64,000 nucleotides of DNA from Mycobacterium heidelbergense. GTDB taxonomy: Bacteria > Actinomycetota > Actinomycetes > Mycobacteriales > Mycobacteriaceae. The notes under the pieces were generated by a model that made no database searches, had not been told where the DNA came from, and saw only the letters and a list, made by a program, of their open reading frames with translations. Each line of letters begins with the position of its first letter. Positions within the stretch are counted from its first letter, which is position 1. The stretch spans positions 3,596,001-3,660,000 of the forward strand of contig NZ_AP022615.1 of assembly GCF_010730745.1 (NCBI RefSeq). The letters run 5' to 3'. This document shows positions 35,356-44,069 of this stretch, piece after piece. The translations under genes were made by a program, and so were the position numbers.

Positions 35356-36450
35356 TACTGCTTATCTGCTTAAGTGGACTTGATTCCTTAGAATTCGTCG
35401 AATGTGTTGCTAGGCAGTGATTGAGCGGTCAATAGCTGAGTTTGCTGGCGGGGTTTGCCGCCGATGATTTCGGTCAGTGGGTGAGGATCGGTGTTCATGC
35501 TTTGTTGCAGGAGCCGGTAGAAGAGCATTCCGCGTGCCTTTGACCTGCGGCGATTGAACCTGAAGGTGAACTCGTCGAGGTAGTAGGGCAGGTGCTCGCG
35601 TTCCACGCGGTAGTGGTGGGTGCCGGCGTTCCACCGTTTGAGCAGGGACGCCACGCGGTGCGGCCCGGGCAGGGTCACGTGCCCAGGCTCCGGCGAGCTG
35701 TAACCCGAGGTGTATTCGTGGCGGTAACCCTCATCGGCCAGCACTCGAAACATCCGAGCGCCGTCGGTGCGGATCAGCGAGCCTGGCTCGGCGGTCGTGC
35801 GGGCGAACTCCACCAGTTGTTTGGAACCTGGGGCATCAGCAACACCAAGTCGCACCCGACCCAGCTTTAGTTTCCGATTCACCTGTATACCAACATTTTC
35901 CACCGCGATCATCACAGGTACTTTTTCAGTGGAAGCTCCGTCTCGGCCCGCGGCGCGTCCGCCAACAAAGGACTCATCGACTTCGACCACGCCGCAGAGT
36001 AACTCGCGCTCTGGACGCACCATCGCCCGGCGCAGCTTGTGCAGCCACACCCAGGCCGTCTCGTAAGAGCCCAGGCCGAGCATGTCATGCAGGTTCTGCG
36101 CCGAGGCCCCGTTCTTCTGCGAGGTCACCAACCAGATCGCGGCGAACCACGTGCTCAGCGGGTACGCGTGCGATGAAAGATCGTTCCCGCTGTCACCGAC
36201 GTCTTGCGCCCACAGCCGGCGCACTTCCAATGTGCCGTCGAGGTCTGCCAGGCCCGCTCGCCGCCACACACCGGACACCGGAAGCCCTCTGGCCAGCGCA
36301 AAAGCGCCAGATATGCCACACACGATGCATCATCGGGAAACCACGCCCGAAATTCCTGATACGTCCGGGGATAGTCCACTCCGCCGACCGGACTCTCGTC
36401 AGCTAAGTACATGCTGACCAGCATAAGTCCACTTAAGCAGATAAGCAGTA
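35356..36450 (-). mobile_element. IS1595/ISXO2-type insertion sequence, 1095 bp
   Basis: Perfect 26-base terminal inverted repeats (35356-35381 and 36425-36450) bound the element. Immediately outside them is CATGTG on both sides (35350-35355 and 36451-36456), a possible 6-base target duplication that contains the ATG of the 13E12 gene; the family usually makes 8-base duplications, so the exact boundaries are uncertain. It encodes a zinc-ribbon plus DDE transposase on the minus strand. Confidence 0.9.
35388..36424 (-). pseudogene. ISXO2-like transposase, one frameshift
   Basis: The first frame (36424 to about 36165) carries the zinc ribbon CPVCGGERAWQT...CAGCGRKTSVTAGT; the second (about 36165 to 35388) carries the DDE domain (VVEVDESFVGG, SLIRTDGARMF, HHYRVEREHLPYYLDEFTFRFNRR). 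One missing base in the CCC run at 36160-36162 (HRTRT then PLSTWFAAIW) separates them. An intact gene would be about 340 residues. Whether it is truly inactive depends on that base. Confidence 0.85.
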
Positions 36451-36633
36451 CATGTGTTCGATACTACCACCCGCGACTGACATTGGTCCGGCCGGCAGCG
36501 TCGAGTCTGAGCGAAGGGGTTTGGTGAGGTGCTGTAGCGGTGGTTGCGGGCATAGGATTGACCGACATACGCCTGCGGGGGTGCGGGAGGGGTACCGGCC
36601 CTCGACCCCGGACAAGAGCCCGCGGTCGGGTCG

Positions 36634-38124
36634 TTAGCCGCCCCGGGCCTCGATCATCGCCGAGCGATTGACCTTCGTGGCCGCGGTACGGGGAATCGCG
36701 TCGACGAACTCGACGGTCTTGGGGACCTTGTACGACGCCAACCGGCTCTTCGCGTACTCGATCACCTGCTGCTCGGTCAGCGGCGCCGCGAGCTGGACCA
36801 CCGCGTGCACCCGCCGTCCCCAGCGCTCATCGGCAAGCCCGATGACCACGACGTCGGCGATGTCCGGGTGGCCCGCGAGCGCCGACTCCACCTCCGCCGG
36901 AAAGACATTGGCGCCGCCGGTGACAATCATGTCCACGCGGCGGTCGACGATGTAGAGGTAGCCGTCGGAGTCCAGGTAGCCGATGTCGCCGGCGGAGCGG
37001 AAGCCGTCGTCGGTCGACGGCAGCGGCGGCGCGCCACCCAGGTAGCGGGATCCCGCGCTCATCGGCGCGCGCAGGTAGACGTCGCCGTGTTCCCCGGGGC
37101 CCAGCGGCTTGCCGTTGGCGTCGAGGATCCGGATCTCGGTGTCGCGGAAGCCGCGGCCCACACTGCCCGGATGCGCGAGCCACTCGTCGCCGCGCAACGC
37201 GGTGAGTCCCAGGTTCTCGGTCATGCCGTAGGCGGTCACGATCTGCTCGGGGCTCAGCAGCTCGAACCAGGTATGCATGAGCGACGGCGGCATCACGGCG
37301 GCGCCCTGCAGGATGAAGACGACGCTGGACAGGTCGCGGCGCCGGACGTCGGGCCGGGCGGCGATCCGCGCCAGCATCGTGGGTGTGGCCGTGAAGTTGG
37401 TGATCCGGAAGCGTTCGATGACATCCAAAACCAGTGCTGCGTCGAACTTTTCGAGTACCACCAGATGGTCACCGGCGAGCAGGAAGAGGAAGGTGGCGAA
37501 GCCGTTGGTGTGATACATCGGCGCGGGCACCATGATCGTCTGCGGCTGGGCCACCGGCGTCCAGTTCGTCAGGAATGGTTCGCCGTGCTGGGGTGTCCAG
37601 AGCGAGGGCGCCAAGCTGAGGATCACCTTCGGCACGCCGGTCGACCCGCTGCTGCAGATTCCGTTGGAGTTGGGGGAAACGGCTGCGGGGAGCGGGCTTT
37701 CGGACTCGCCTGCCGCGCGCCCATCCAGCTCCCACCGGGTGTTTTCGTCGACGACCACGGCGGGGTCGATCACGTCACGCACCCGGTTGCGCTCCCATTC
37801 GGGCAGATCCCAGTGCATGGGAACGGGAACCGCGCCGATCTTCCAGCACCCCAGCGCGGCCAGCACCAGGTGTTGCGAATTCGGGATCGCAAGCACCACA
37901 AGCGAACCCGCCCCAGCTCCGCCGGCCGCCAACGCCCGCCCCCACTGGTTGGCGCGGGCGTCGAGTTCACGAAAGGTCAGCGAGCTCGCGGTGCCGTCGA
38001 GCGCGACATTGGTCACGGCCGCCTCGTCGCGGCGTTGTTCGGCGAGCTGTTGGAGCTTGGCGCCGAACGGAATACCGTCCGCTAAGGGGTTGGCCGTCCC
38101 CGATTCTAGGGGCTGGGTGCTCAT
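36634..38124 (-). CDS. acyl-CoA synthetase (AMP-forming)
   Basis: A 496-residue ANL-family ligase that activates a carboxylate to acyl-AMP and then acyl-CoA. It shows the P-loop-like motif SSGSTGVPKV, YGMTE, SAGDIGYLDSDGYLYIVDR and the C-terminal KVNR, whose Lys catalyses adenylation. The ATG overlaps the stop of the upstream FadE (ATGA); the much longer in-frame extension runs over two FadE genes and is not real. Last gene of a five-gene operon driven from about 42440. Confidence 0.9.
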   Translation of the reverse strand: MSTQPLESGTANPLADGIPFGAKLQQLAEQRRDEAAVTNVALDGTASSLTFRELDARANQWGRALAAGGAGAGSLVVLAIPNSQHLVLAALGCWKIGAVPVPMHWDLPEWERNRVRDVIDPAVVVDENTRWELDGRAAGESESPLPAAVSPNSNGICSSGSTGVPKVILSLAPSLWTPQHGEPFLTNWTPVAQPQTIMVPAPMYHTNGFATFLFLLAGDHLVVLEKFDAALVLDVIERFRITNFTATPTMLARIAARPDVRRRDLSSVVFILQGAAVMPPSLMHTWFELLSPEQIVTAYGMTENLGLTALRGDEWLAHPGSVGRGFRDTEIRILDANGKPLGPGEHGDVYLRAPMSAGSRYLGGAPPLPSTDDGFRSAGDIGYLDSDGYLYIVDRRVDMIVTGGANVFPAEVESALAGHPDIADVVVIGLADERWGRRVHAVVQLAAPLTEQQVIEYAKSRLASYKVPKTVEFVDAIPRTAATKVNRSAMIEARGG

Positions 38125-39056
38125 GCCGATACCGGCCCGCTGAACAGCGTCTCCAGGTGGCTGTCGCGGACGTCGGGTATCAGCCGCAGGGCGAACGCCT
38201 CGGCGCCCAGCGGCAACCGGATCAGCGGCTGGGTGTGCCGGTCGAGCACGCTGACATCGGATTCGTCGCAGAAGCCGAGCGCGCCCAACAACTGATGGGA
38301 GGTGCGCAGCACCTGCCGCGCGGTGTCGGCGGCCTTGCACCTGAGAACGAGTGCGTCGGCGCAATGCACTTGTACCGGCAGCGATTCCGGTCGGCAGATG
38401 GTGTATTTCGCGAGTTCGTGAAGTCCGCGCACCGCGACGGCGGCGTCCGCGACGGCGAACCTGACGGCCTGGAAGTCCGCGAGCGGCTTGCCGAACTGAA
38501 CCCGGGCGCGCACGTGTTCGGTGACGATCTTCAGGGACCGCTGCACCGCGCCCAGAATCCGCCACGATCCCAGCACGAGATGGAGGTTGACGTCGGCGGC
38601 GGGGACGGTCCCATCGGGTGCGCTCAACACGGCCGGCACCAGAAACGGCCCCAGCTTGGCGCCGGTCCGCGCCCCAGGCCGCACGAGGTATCGGGTGCCG
38701 TCCAGGTCGGCGGCGATCCAACCCCCGGGCAGGTCGCCGTGGTCGATGCGCGGAGCCTCGGGGTTGACCAGGGCGAGCCGGGCGCCGTCGATCGCCAGTA
38801 GCTCCTCGACGAGGGGATAGGGCAGGGCGTTCGCGCCGGCGGCCTGGCAGACCACGGCGGCGGCCAGCAGATCGTCGGCCGCCGAGCGCACGTCGAGCTC
38901 GAACGTCCCGACGTCGCGCAGGGCCGCGCGCGCCGCGTCCCGAATGCCGTCGTCGCTCTCGGCCCGCAGCGCCGCTTGTGGCCCGCCCAGGCGGGCGAGC
39001 CGCTTGGCGGCGACGGCGGCGAAGTCGCTGATATCTTGTGGCAGTTCGGTTTTCAC
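38121..39056 (-). CDS. acyl-CoA dehydrogenase, small partner subunit
   Basis: A 311-residue, shortened acyl-CoA dehydrogenase-like protein. The middle-to-C-terminal part VRARVQFGKPLADFQAVRFAVAD is the FAD-domain signature, while the N-terminal domain is reduced. It lacks a clear catalytic Glu. Such short forms pair with a full-length FadE; the adjacent upstream gene is the likely partner. GTG start overlapping the upstream stop. Confidence 0.83.
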   Translation of the reverse strand: MKTELPQDISDFAAVAAKRLARLGGPQAALRAESDDGIRDAARAALRDVGTFELDVRSAADDLLAAAVVCQAAGANALPYPLVEELLAIDGARLALVNPEAPRIDHGDLPGGWIAADLDGTRYLVRPGARTGAKLGPFLVPAVLSAPDGTVPAADVNLHLVLGSWRILGAVQRSLKIVTEHVRARVQFGKPLADFQAVRFAVADAAVAVRGLHELAKYTICRPESLPVQVHCADALVLRCKAADTARQVLRTSHQLLGALGFCDESDVSVLDRHTQPLIRLPLGAEAFALRLIPDVRDSHLETLFSGPVSA

Positions 39057-40210
39057 CGGTGCTCCCCCAGGACGTCCCTCGCCACCAGCATTCGCTGCAC
39101 CTCGATGGTGCCCGACGCCACGGTGGCCGCCTGTGCGTAGCGCCAATGGTCCTCGATCGCGCCGTGCAGGGGCGCCGACGCGCCGCTGTCGAGCGCGGCC
39201 GGGCCCAGCACGTCGAAAAGCAGCTCGGCGACCTGCTGATCGCAGGTGGTGGTGGCGATGCGGGCGGCGCTGGCGGCCGCGCCCGCCGACGGGTCGTCCT
39301 GCAGCGAGATGGCCCGATAGGCCAGCAGCCTGGCCACCCGCAGGTCGACGAGAGCCCGCACCCAACGGGCCCGAATGCTCTCGGGAAGCAGGTCCCAGTC
39401 GTCGCCCAGCCCGGCGCGCACCCGGTCCAGCAGCGATTCACAGCGCGCGTAGCGCGCGATGCCGACCCGCTCGAAGGCCAGCGCTTCCCGCATCACCCGC
39501 CAGCCGTCGCCGGGCTCGCCGAGGACGTCGCCGGGGTAGGCCGGCACGTCGTCCAGGAACATCTCGTTGAGGTGATGCGGTCCGAGCATCGACGGGATCG
39601 GCCGGACGGTGAGACCGGGTCGGTCCATCGGCAGCAGAAAGAGCGTGAGCCGCTTGGCCTTTGGCGCGTCGGGATCGGTGCAGGCCGCCAGCACGCACCA
39701 GGACGCCATCTGAGCATACGACGTCCACACCTTCTGTCCGGTGATGCGCCACCCGTCCCCGCCGGGCATCGCGCGGGTGCGCAACGAGACGAGGTCGGTT
39801 CCGGCCTCCGGCTCGGAAAACCCCTGGCACCAGATCACGTCCCCGGACGCGATGGCCGACAGGTGCTTGGCCTTCTGTTCGGCCGTGCCGTAACGCATCA
39901 GCGCCGGGCCGACCCAGTTGATTCCCATGTACTGCGGACCGCGCGGCTCGTGCTGGGCCCACATTTCCTCGCGCAGCACCGTCTGCTGCCAGATCGAACC
40001 GCCTCCGCCGCCATGTTCTTTCGGCCAGGCCAGCGCCAGCAGGCCCTCGGATGCCAGCAGCTTGCAGAACGTCTCGGTGGTGGCCAGGTCTTGCGGATCC
40101 TCCGTGCAGGCGCCGAGGAAGTCGGCGGGGATGTGATGGGATATCATCTCCCGCAGGTGATTTCGCAGTCGTCCGGCGTCCTCGCCGAGGTCGTAATCCA
40201 TCGTCGTCAT
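39053..40210 (-). CDS. acyl-CoA dehydrogenase
   Basis: A 385-residue FadE. Visible are LLALAWPKEHGGGGG (N-terminal domain), GFSEPEAGTDLVSLRTRA (middle domain), KVWTSYAQMASWCVL and the C-terminal ATVASGTIEVQRMLVARDVLG. The ATG at 40210 overlaps the upstream stop (ATGA). It belongs with the 38121 gene as a probable heteromeric pair. Confidence 0.9.
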   Translation of the reverse strand: MTTMDYDLGEDAGRLRNHLREMISHHIPADFLGACTEDPQDLATTETFCKLLASEGLLALAWPKEHGGGGGSIWQQTVLREEMWAQHEPRGPQYMGINWVGPALMRYGTAEQKAKHLSAIASGDVIWCQGFSEPEAGTDLVSLRTRAMPGGDGWRITGQKVWTSYAQMASWCVLAACTDPDAPKAKRLTLFLLPMDRPGLTVRPIPSMLGPHHLNEMFLDDVPAYPGDVLGEPGDGWRVMREALAFERVGIARYARCESLLDRVRAGLGDDWDLLPESIRARWVRALVDLRVARLLAYRAISLQDDPSAGAAASAARIATTTCDQQVAELLFDVLGPAALDSGASAPLHGAIEDHWRYAQAATVASGTIEVQRMLVARDVLGEHR

Positions 40211-41376
40211 CCCTTCGGCAGCCCGAGCAGCCGCTCGGCGATGATGTTGCGCTGGACTTCCGATGTCCCGCCGTAGATGGTCGCGGCAAGCGCGTCCTGG
40301 CGCTCGAAGAGCAGATCCGGGTCGCTCGTCGAAACCGGTCCCTCGGCGGCCGCGGCAAGCTCCCAAACCCGTTGCAAAGTAACCGATCCGAGCAGCTTCA
40401 GGATGTCGGCCTCCGGGTTGGGCCGTCCGGCCAGTTCGTTGCCCAGGGCGCGGTATCCGGTGGCCCGCAGCGCTTCGGCATCGGCCAGCAGCGACCCCAG
40501 CTCGGTGCAAAGGTCCTCGCCTCCGAGCGCCTCGCCTCCCGGCGGCGCGAGCGTGCGTGTTTGTACGCCACCGCTCGGCGCGTCGGCGTACAAACACGCA
40601 CGCTCGCGGGTAAAGGCGAGGCCGCGCTTGATCTCGACCCAGTTCATGATCCAGATCATCTGGCGTTCGTGGTGCAGCGACGACAGCGCGACGTTCCATC
40701 CGCCATGCAGCGGCCCCAACAGGTTTTCCACCGGCACCTCGACGTCGTCGAGGAAGACCTCGCAGAACGTCTCGTCCGAGATCGAGGCCATCCGGATGGG
40801 CTCGACCCTCACCCCCGGGGCGTGCAGGTCGAGGATCAGGCAGGAAATGCCGCGGTGTTTCGGCGCCGCCGGATCGGTGCGGGCATACAGGGTGCACCAC
40901 CGCGACTCGTGGGCCTGGGTGGTCCAGATCTTGTGGCCGTTGACCCGGAACACGTCCCCATCGCGCTCGGCCCGGGTGCGCAGGCCGGCGAAGTCGGATC
41001 CGGCCTCCGGCTCGGACATGCCCAGCGCCCACCATTCGTCGCCGCGCAGCAGGGGCACCAGCAGCCGGTCGATCTGGGCGGGCGTGCCGAACTGACAGAT
41101 GCCGGGCGCGGCGACGTTGGGACCGGCGATGTTGGGCAGCTTGGGCGCGGACCGCATCGCCGCCGCGAGCCGGACCTCCATCGCGTCGCGCAGGCCGAGC
41201 GATCGGCCGCCGTGCTCGCGGGGCCAGGTCGGCTGCAGCCAGCCGGCCTCGAAGGCGGCCCGCTGGTAGTCGCGCCGCAGCGGCAGGTCCCAGCGGTACT
41301 CGCGATACCTCTCGTCGTAGTCGTTCGGCAGGAACTCGGTCAACCACGCGCCGAACTCCTCGACCACCGCCGTCAT
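40207..41376 (-). CDS. acyl-CoA dehydrogenase carrying an in-frame palindromic insert
   Basis: A 389-residue FadE with WLQPTWPREHGGRSLG, GMSEPEAGSDFAGLRTRAE, KIWTTQAHESRWCTLYART and the C-terminal YGGTSEVQRNIIAERLLGLP. Residues 257-277, beginning RERACLY, are encoded exactly by the 63-bp perfect inverted repeat at 40546-40608, in frame. The family normally runs from the KRGLAF helix straight into the helix before LGSLLADAEAL. The insert lies between helices of the C-terminal bundle and might be tolerated as a loop. ATG overlaps the upstream stop. Confidence 0.9.
   Translation of the reverse strand: MTAVVEEFGAWLTEFLPNDYDERYREYRWDLPLRRDYQRAAFEAGWLQPTWPREHGGRSLGLRDAMEVRLAAAMRSAPKLPNIAGPNVAAPGICQFGTPAQIDRLLVPLLRGDEWWALGMSEPEAGSDFAGLRTRAERDGDVFRVNGHKIWTTQAHESRWCTLYARTDPAAPKHRGISCLILDLHAPGVRVEPIRMASISDETFCEVFLDDVEVPVENLLGPLHGGWNVALSSLHHERQMIWIMNWVEIKRGLAFTRERACLYADAPSGGVQTRTLAPPGGEALGGEDLCTELGSLLADAEALRATGYRALGNELAGRPNPEADILKLLGSVTLQRVWELAAAAEGPVSTSDPDLLFERQDALAATIYGGTSEVQRNIIAERLLGLPKG
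40546..40608. repeat. 63-bp perfect palindromic element inside a FadE gene
   Basis: Arms 40546-40569 and 40585-40608 are 24-base exact complements with a 15-base centre. The element begins on a codon boundary and is 21 codons long, so it keeps the frame. One arm shares 21 identical bases with the intergenic element at 1167-1187. Confidence 0.9.
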
Positions 41377-42434
41377 CGCGCGCCCCCCGCGAAATGGCGG
41401 CCCACCTCGTGGTAGAGCGCGCGGCTGTCGCCCAGCATCGCCGCACCCTGCCAGGCGCGCCGGACGTAGAGGTGGATGTCGTGCTCCCAGGTCTGCGCCA
41501 GCGCGCCGTGCACCTGGACCGCGGTGCGCGCGCAATTGGCCGCCGCGTCGCCGGCCGCCGCCTTGGCCAGCGCGGCCGCGGTCCAGGCATCCGCGGGCGC
41601 GGCCCCGGGATCGCCGAGGCGGGCCGCCGCCGCGTAGGTGAGGCTGCGGGCGCGTTCCACGCCGACGTAGTTGTCGGCCAGCGCGTGCTTGATCCCCTGG
41701 AAGGCGCCGATCGGCGTGCCGAACTGGCGACGTGCCTTCGCGTGCTCGACGGAGCGGTGCAGGGCGGCGCTCGCCACGCCGACCAGGTCCGCGGCGGCGG
41801 CCACCAGCGGCGCCGTCAGCGCGGATTCGAGGTCCACGGGCGCGGTGGCCAGCGGCTCGGCGTCGATCTCGACGTCGGCCACCGGTTGGGCGGGGTCGGT
41901 CGACTCGCCCGCCGTCACGGTCACCCCGTCACCACAGCGCGCGACCGCGACCACGACGCCGTCACCAGCCGTGGCCAGCGTGACGATCAGTTCGGCGCGA
42001 GACGCGTTGGGGACCGCGACGGCCCGCCCGCGCAGGCGCCCGTCGCGCAGCGTCGCCGGCGCGCCGGGGAGCCGAGACCCGGGGGAGTGGACCGCCAGGG
42101 TGGCGACGACGCCGCCGGCGATGTCGGCGAGCACCGCGTCGAGGCCGCTACCGCGCAACGCGCCGGCGGCCAGACCGACGCTGCTGAGCAACGGGATTGG
42201 CGCCAGGGCGGCGCCGCACTCCTCGAGAACCACCGCCAGCTCGACGGGTCCGTAGTCGCCGGCGGGTGCCGCGAGTTCCGTCCAGCCGAGATCGACGATC
42301 GTCTTCCACGGTGCGCGCCAGCGCTCCGGGTCCGTCAGGGCCTGGCGAGCGGCGTCGGGCGGACATTCGGCGCGCAGGATGTCGCGCACGGCGTCGCGCA
42401 GCGACAGTTGCTCCGAGCTCAGACCGACATCCAT
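41373..42434 (-). CDS. acyl-CoA dehydrogenase, partner subunit
   Basis: A 353-residue FadE-like protein with WKTIVDLGWTELAAPAGDYG, AKARRQFGTPIGAFQGIKHALADNYV and the C-terminal QVHGALAQTWEHDIHLYVRRA. The full-length neighbour downstream overlaps it and is the likely other half of a heteromer. It is the first gene of the FadE-FadE-FadE-FadE-synthetase operon. Start ATG 42434, only 6 bases from the shared motif at 42441-42460, so a protein bound there would block transcription or initiation. Confidence 0.87.
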   Translation of the reverse strand: MDVGLSSEQLSLRDAVRDILRAECPPDAARQALTDPERWRAPWKTIVDLGWTELAAPAGDYGPVELAVVLEECGAALAPIPLLSSVGLAAGALRGSGLDAVLADIAGGVVATLAVHSPGSRLPGAPATLRDGRLRGRAVAVPNASRAELIVTLATAGDGVVVAVARCGDGVTVTAGESTDPAQPVADVEIDAEPLATAPVDLESALTAPLVAAAADLVGVASAALHRSVEHAKARRQFGTPIGAFQGIKHALADNYVGVERARSLTYAAAARLGDPGAAPADAWTAAALAKAAAGDAAANCARTAVQVHGALAQTWEHDIHLYVRRAWQGAAMLGDSRALYHEVGRHFAGGAR

Positions 42435-42440
42435 AAGACC

Positions 42441-42460
42441 CCTAACATAATAAAAATAGT
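42441..42460 (+). promoter_or_regulatory. shared AT-rich motif, site b
   Basis: CCTAACATAATAAAAATAGT lies between the FadE operon and the divergent LLM gene. One of six related sites. Confidence 0.55.
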
Positions 42461-42504
42461 AAACTAGCGCCTTTGTTGCAATCGGCACGAGCACAGGTTG
42501 TCGC

Positions 42505-43365
42505 ATGGTCGAGTGGTATCTATTCCTGCCGCAGGTGCGGCTATCGGCGGCCGACATCGCGGAACGGGCCCGCCACGCCGAGGCCAGTGGTTTCGATGGG
42601 ATGGCGTTCATCGATCACCTCGAGGCTCCCGGGCTCCCCGATGAAAACATCTGGGAGGCAATGGGCATCGCCACCTGGGTGGCGGCCAAGACGGAGCGGC
42701 TGCGGATCGGCCATCTGGTTCTGTGCGACGCCTTCCGCCACCCCGCCGTCCTCGCCAAACAGGCCGTCACCCTCTCCGACGCGTCGAACGGCAGATTCGA
42801 GCTCGGCCTCGGTGCGGGATCATGGCCCGCCGAATTCACCAGATTCGGTGTCGGCCAGCAGGATCCGGTCGCCAGGGTCGAACAGCTGGGGCGCCACCTC
42901 GAGCTGATCCGGCAGTACTGGGGCGACGCCGCGGGCGACACCGCCCAGGCCCCGCGCAGGTCCCATCCGATACCGCTGGTCCTGGGTGGCACCGGGCCTC
43001 GGATGATGAAACTCGTTCGCAGCTACGCGGATTGGTGGAACCTGCCGGCCAACCACCTCGATAGGTTGCCCGAGCTGGCCCCGGCGGCGGGAACGGCCCG
43101 GGTGTCGGTCCAGCAGATGGTGGGCTTCGTCCGGTCCGGCGGCGATCCGAACGCCGTGCGCGACGTGAGCACCCGGCGATTCGGCACCCTGGGGTCGGGG
43201 CTGGTGTGCGGCGACGCCGACGAGCTGATCCGGCACTTTACCGGCCTGGCCGCCCAGCGCGTCGAGCGATTCTATGTCTGGTTCGCCGATTTCGCCGTCC
43301 CGGATTCCCTGCACGAGTTCGGCGAATCGGTGATCAAGTCTTTCGCCGGCGACGGGCTTCCGTAG
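42505..43365 (+). CDS. LLM-class F420-dependent oxidoreductase
   Basis: A 286-residue luciferase-like protein. It has the barrel segments GFDGMAFIDHLEAPGLPDE, ASNGRFELGLGAGSWPAEF and PLVLGGTGPRMMKLV. It is shorter than the two at the left end and belongs to a different subgroup. It is divergent from the FadE operon and shares motif site b. Its 3' end overlaps by 32 bases the end of the convergent SDR gene at 43334. Confidence 0.85.
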   Translation: MVEWYLFLPQVRLSAADIAERARHAEASGFDGMAFIDHLEAPGLPDENIWEAMGIATWVAAKTERLRIGHLVLCDAFRHPAVLAKQAVTLSDASNGRFELGLGAGSWPAEFTRFGVGQQDPVARVEQLGRHLELIRQYWGDAAGDTAQAPRRSHPIPLVLGGTGPRMMKLVRSYADWWNLPANHLDRLPELAPAAGTARVSVQQMVGFVRSGGDPNAVRDVSTRRFGTLGSGLVCGDADELIRHFTGLAAQRVERFYVWFADFAVPDSLHEFGESVIKSFAGDGLP

Positions 43366-44053
43366 GCACGATCGGCGGCCGGGCGAACGGACCCCGCTGC
43401 ACCGCGCCGAGCCGGATCTCCGGCAGATCAACCGACGGGTCGACGGTGTCCAGCCAGGCAACCGCCTCGGCGACGTCGGACACCCGGATCGCGTACATCT
43501 CGAAGGGAACGTCCTGCAGCATCTCGGTTTCCACCGGGCCCGGGGTGACGACGTGCACGCTGATGCCGTCACGGTCGACCTCGAGCGCCAGCGCGCGGGC
43601 GAACGCGTTCATGCCGGCTTTCGATGCGGAATACGCCGTCCGGGCCGGCATCGGCTCGTGCGCCGCCGACGACGAGATGAACACGAACCGCGAGCCCGCG
43701 CGCATCCGCGGCAGCGCGGCGGCGGTCACCACGAAGCAGGAATCCAGGTTGGCGGACATGATGGCCCGCCACTGCTCGAAGGTTTGCTTGCGCGCGTAGG
43801 TTCCGCCCAGCGCGCCGGCCGCATGAACGACGAGATCGACCGTCTCCACAGCGCTTATCGCGGCGGAGAACCCGTCGGGATCGGATGCGTCGGCCACGAC
43901 ATGGCGCGCACCGATCTCCTCGGCGGCCGCCCGCAGGGGTCCTTCGCGTCGTGCGGCCAGCACCACGTCGTAGCCCAGCTCGCTGAGCTTGCGGCCGCAT
44001 CCCTTTCCGATCCCGCCGCTGCCGCCGGTGACCAACGCGGTTCGCGGGGACAT
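43334..44053 (-). CDS. short-chain dehydrogenase/reductase
   Basis: A 239-residue SDR. It has TGGSGGIGKG at the N-terminus, AADAS/VADASDP for adenine binding, HAAGALGG in place of the usual NNAG, catalytic Ser in FISSSAA, and Tyr/Lys in YSASKAG. ATG at 44053, 16 bases downstream of the GntR gene, so probably co-transcribed with that regulator. The role is likely oxidation of a 3-hydroxyacyl-CoA or alcohol; substrate unknown. Confidence 0.87.
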   Translation of the reverse strand: MSPRTALVTGGSGGIGKGCGRKLSELGYDVVLAARREGPLRAAAEEIGARHVVADASDPDGFSAAISAVETVDLVVHAAGALGGTYARKQTFEQWRAIMSANLDSCFVVTAAALPRMRAGSRFVFISSSAAHEPMPARTAYSASKAGMNAFARALALEVDRDGISVHVVTPGPVETEMLQDVPFEMYAIRVSDVAEAVAWLDTVDPSVDLPEIRLGAVQRGPFARPPIVPTEARRRRKT

Positions 44054-44069
44054 CAAGTTCCTGGCGGCG

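Noticed and set aside
36634..39441. A 935-codon open frame covering the acyl-CoA synthetase and the genes upstream
   Set aside because: Only the last 496 codons show ligase motifs. The rest is a frame shadow of two FadE genes, and the ATG at 38124 overlaps the upstream stop as expected for a normal gene junction.
39053..41590. An 845-codon open frame suggesting a FadE fusion
   Set aside because: The N-terminal half has arginine-rich composition typical of a wrong frame and overlaps the real FadE at 40207-41376. The true gene starts at 40210.
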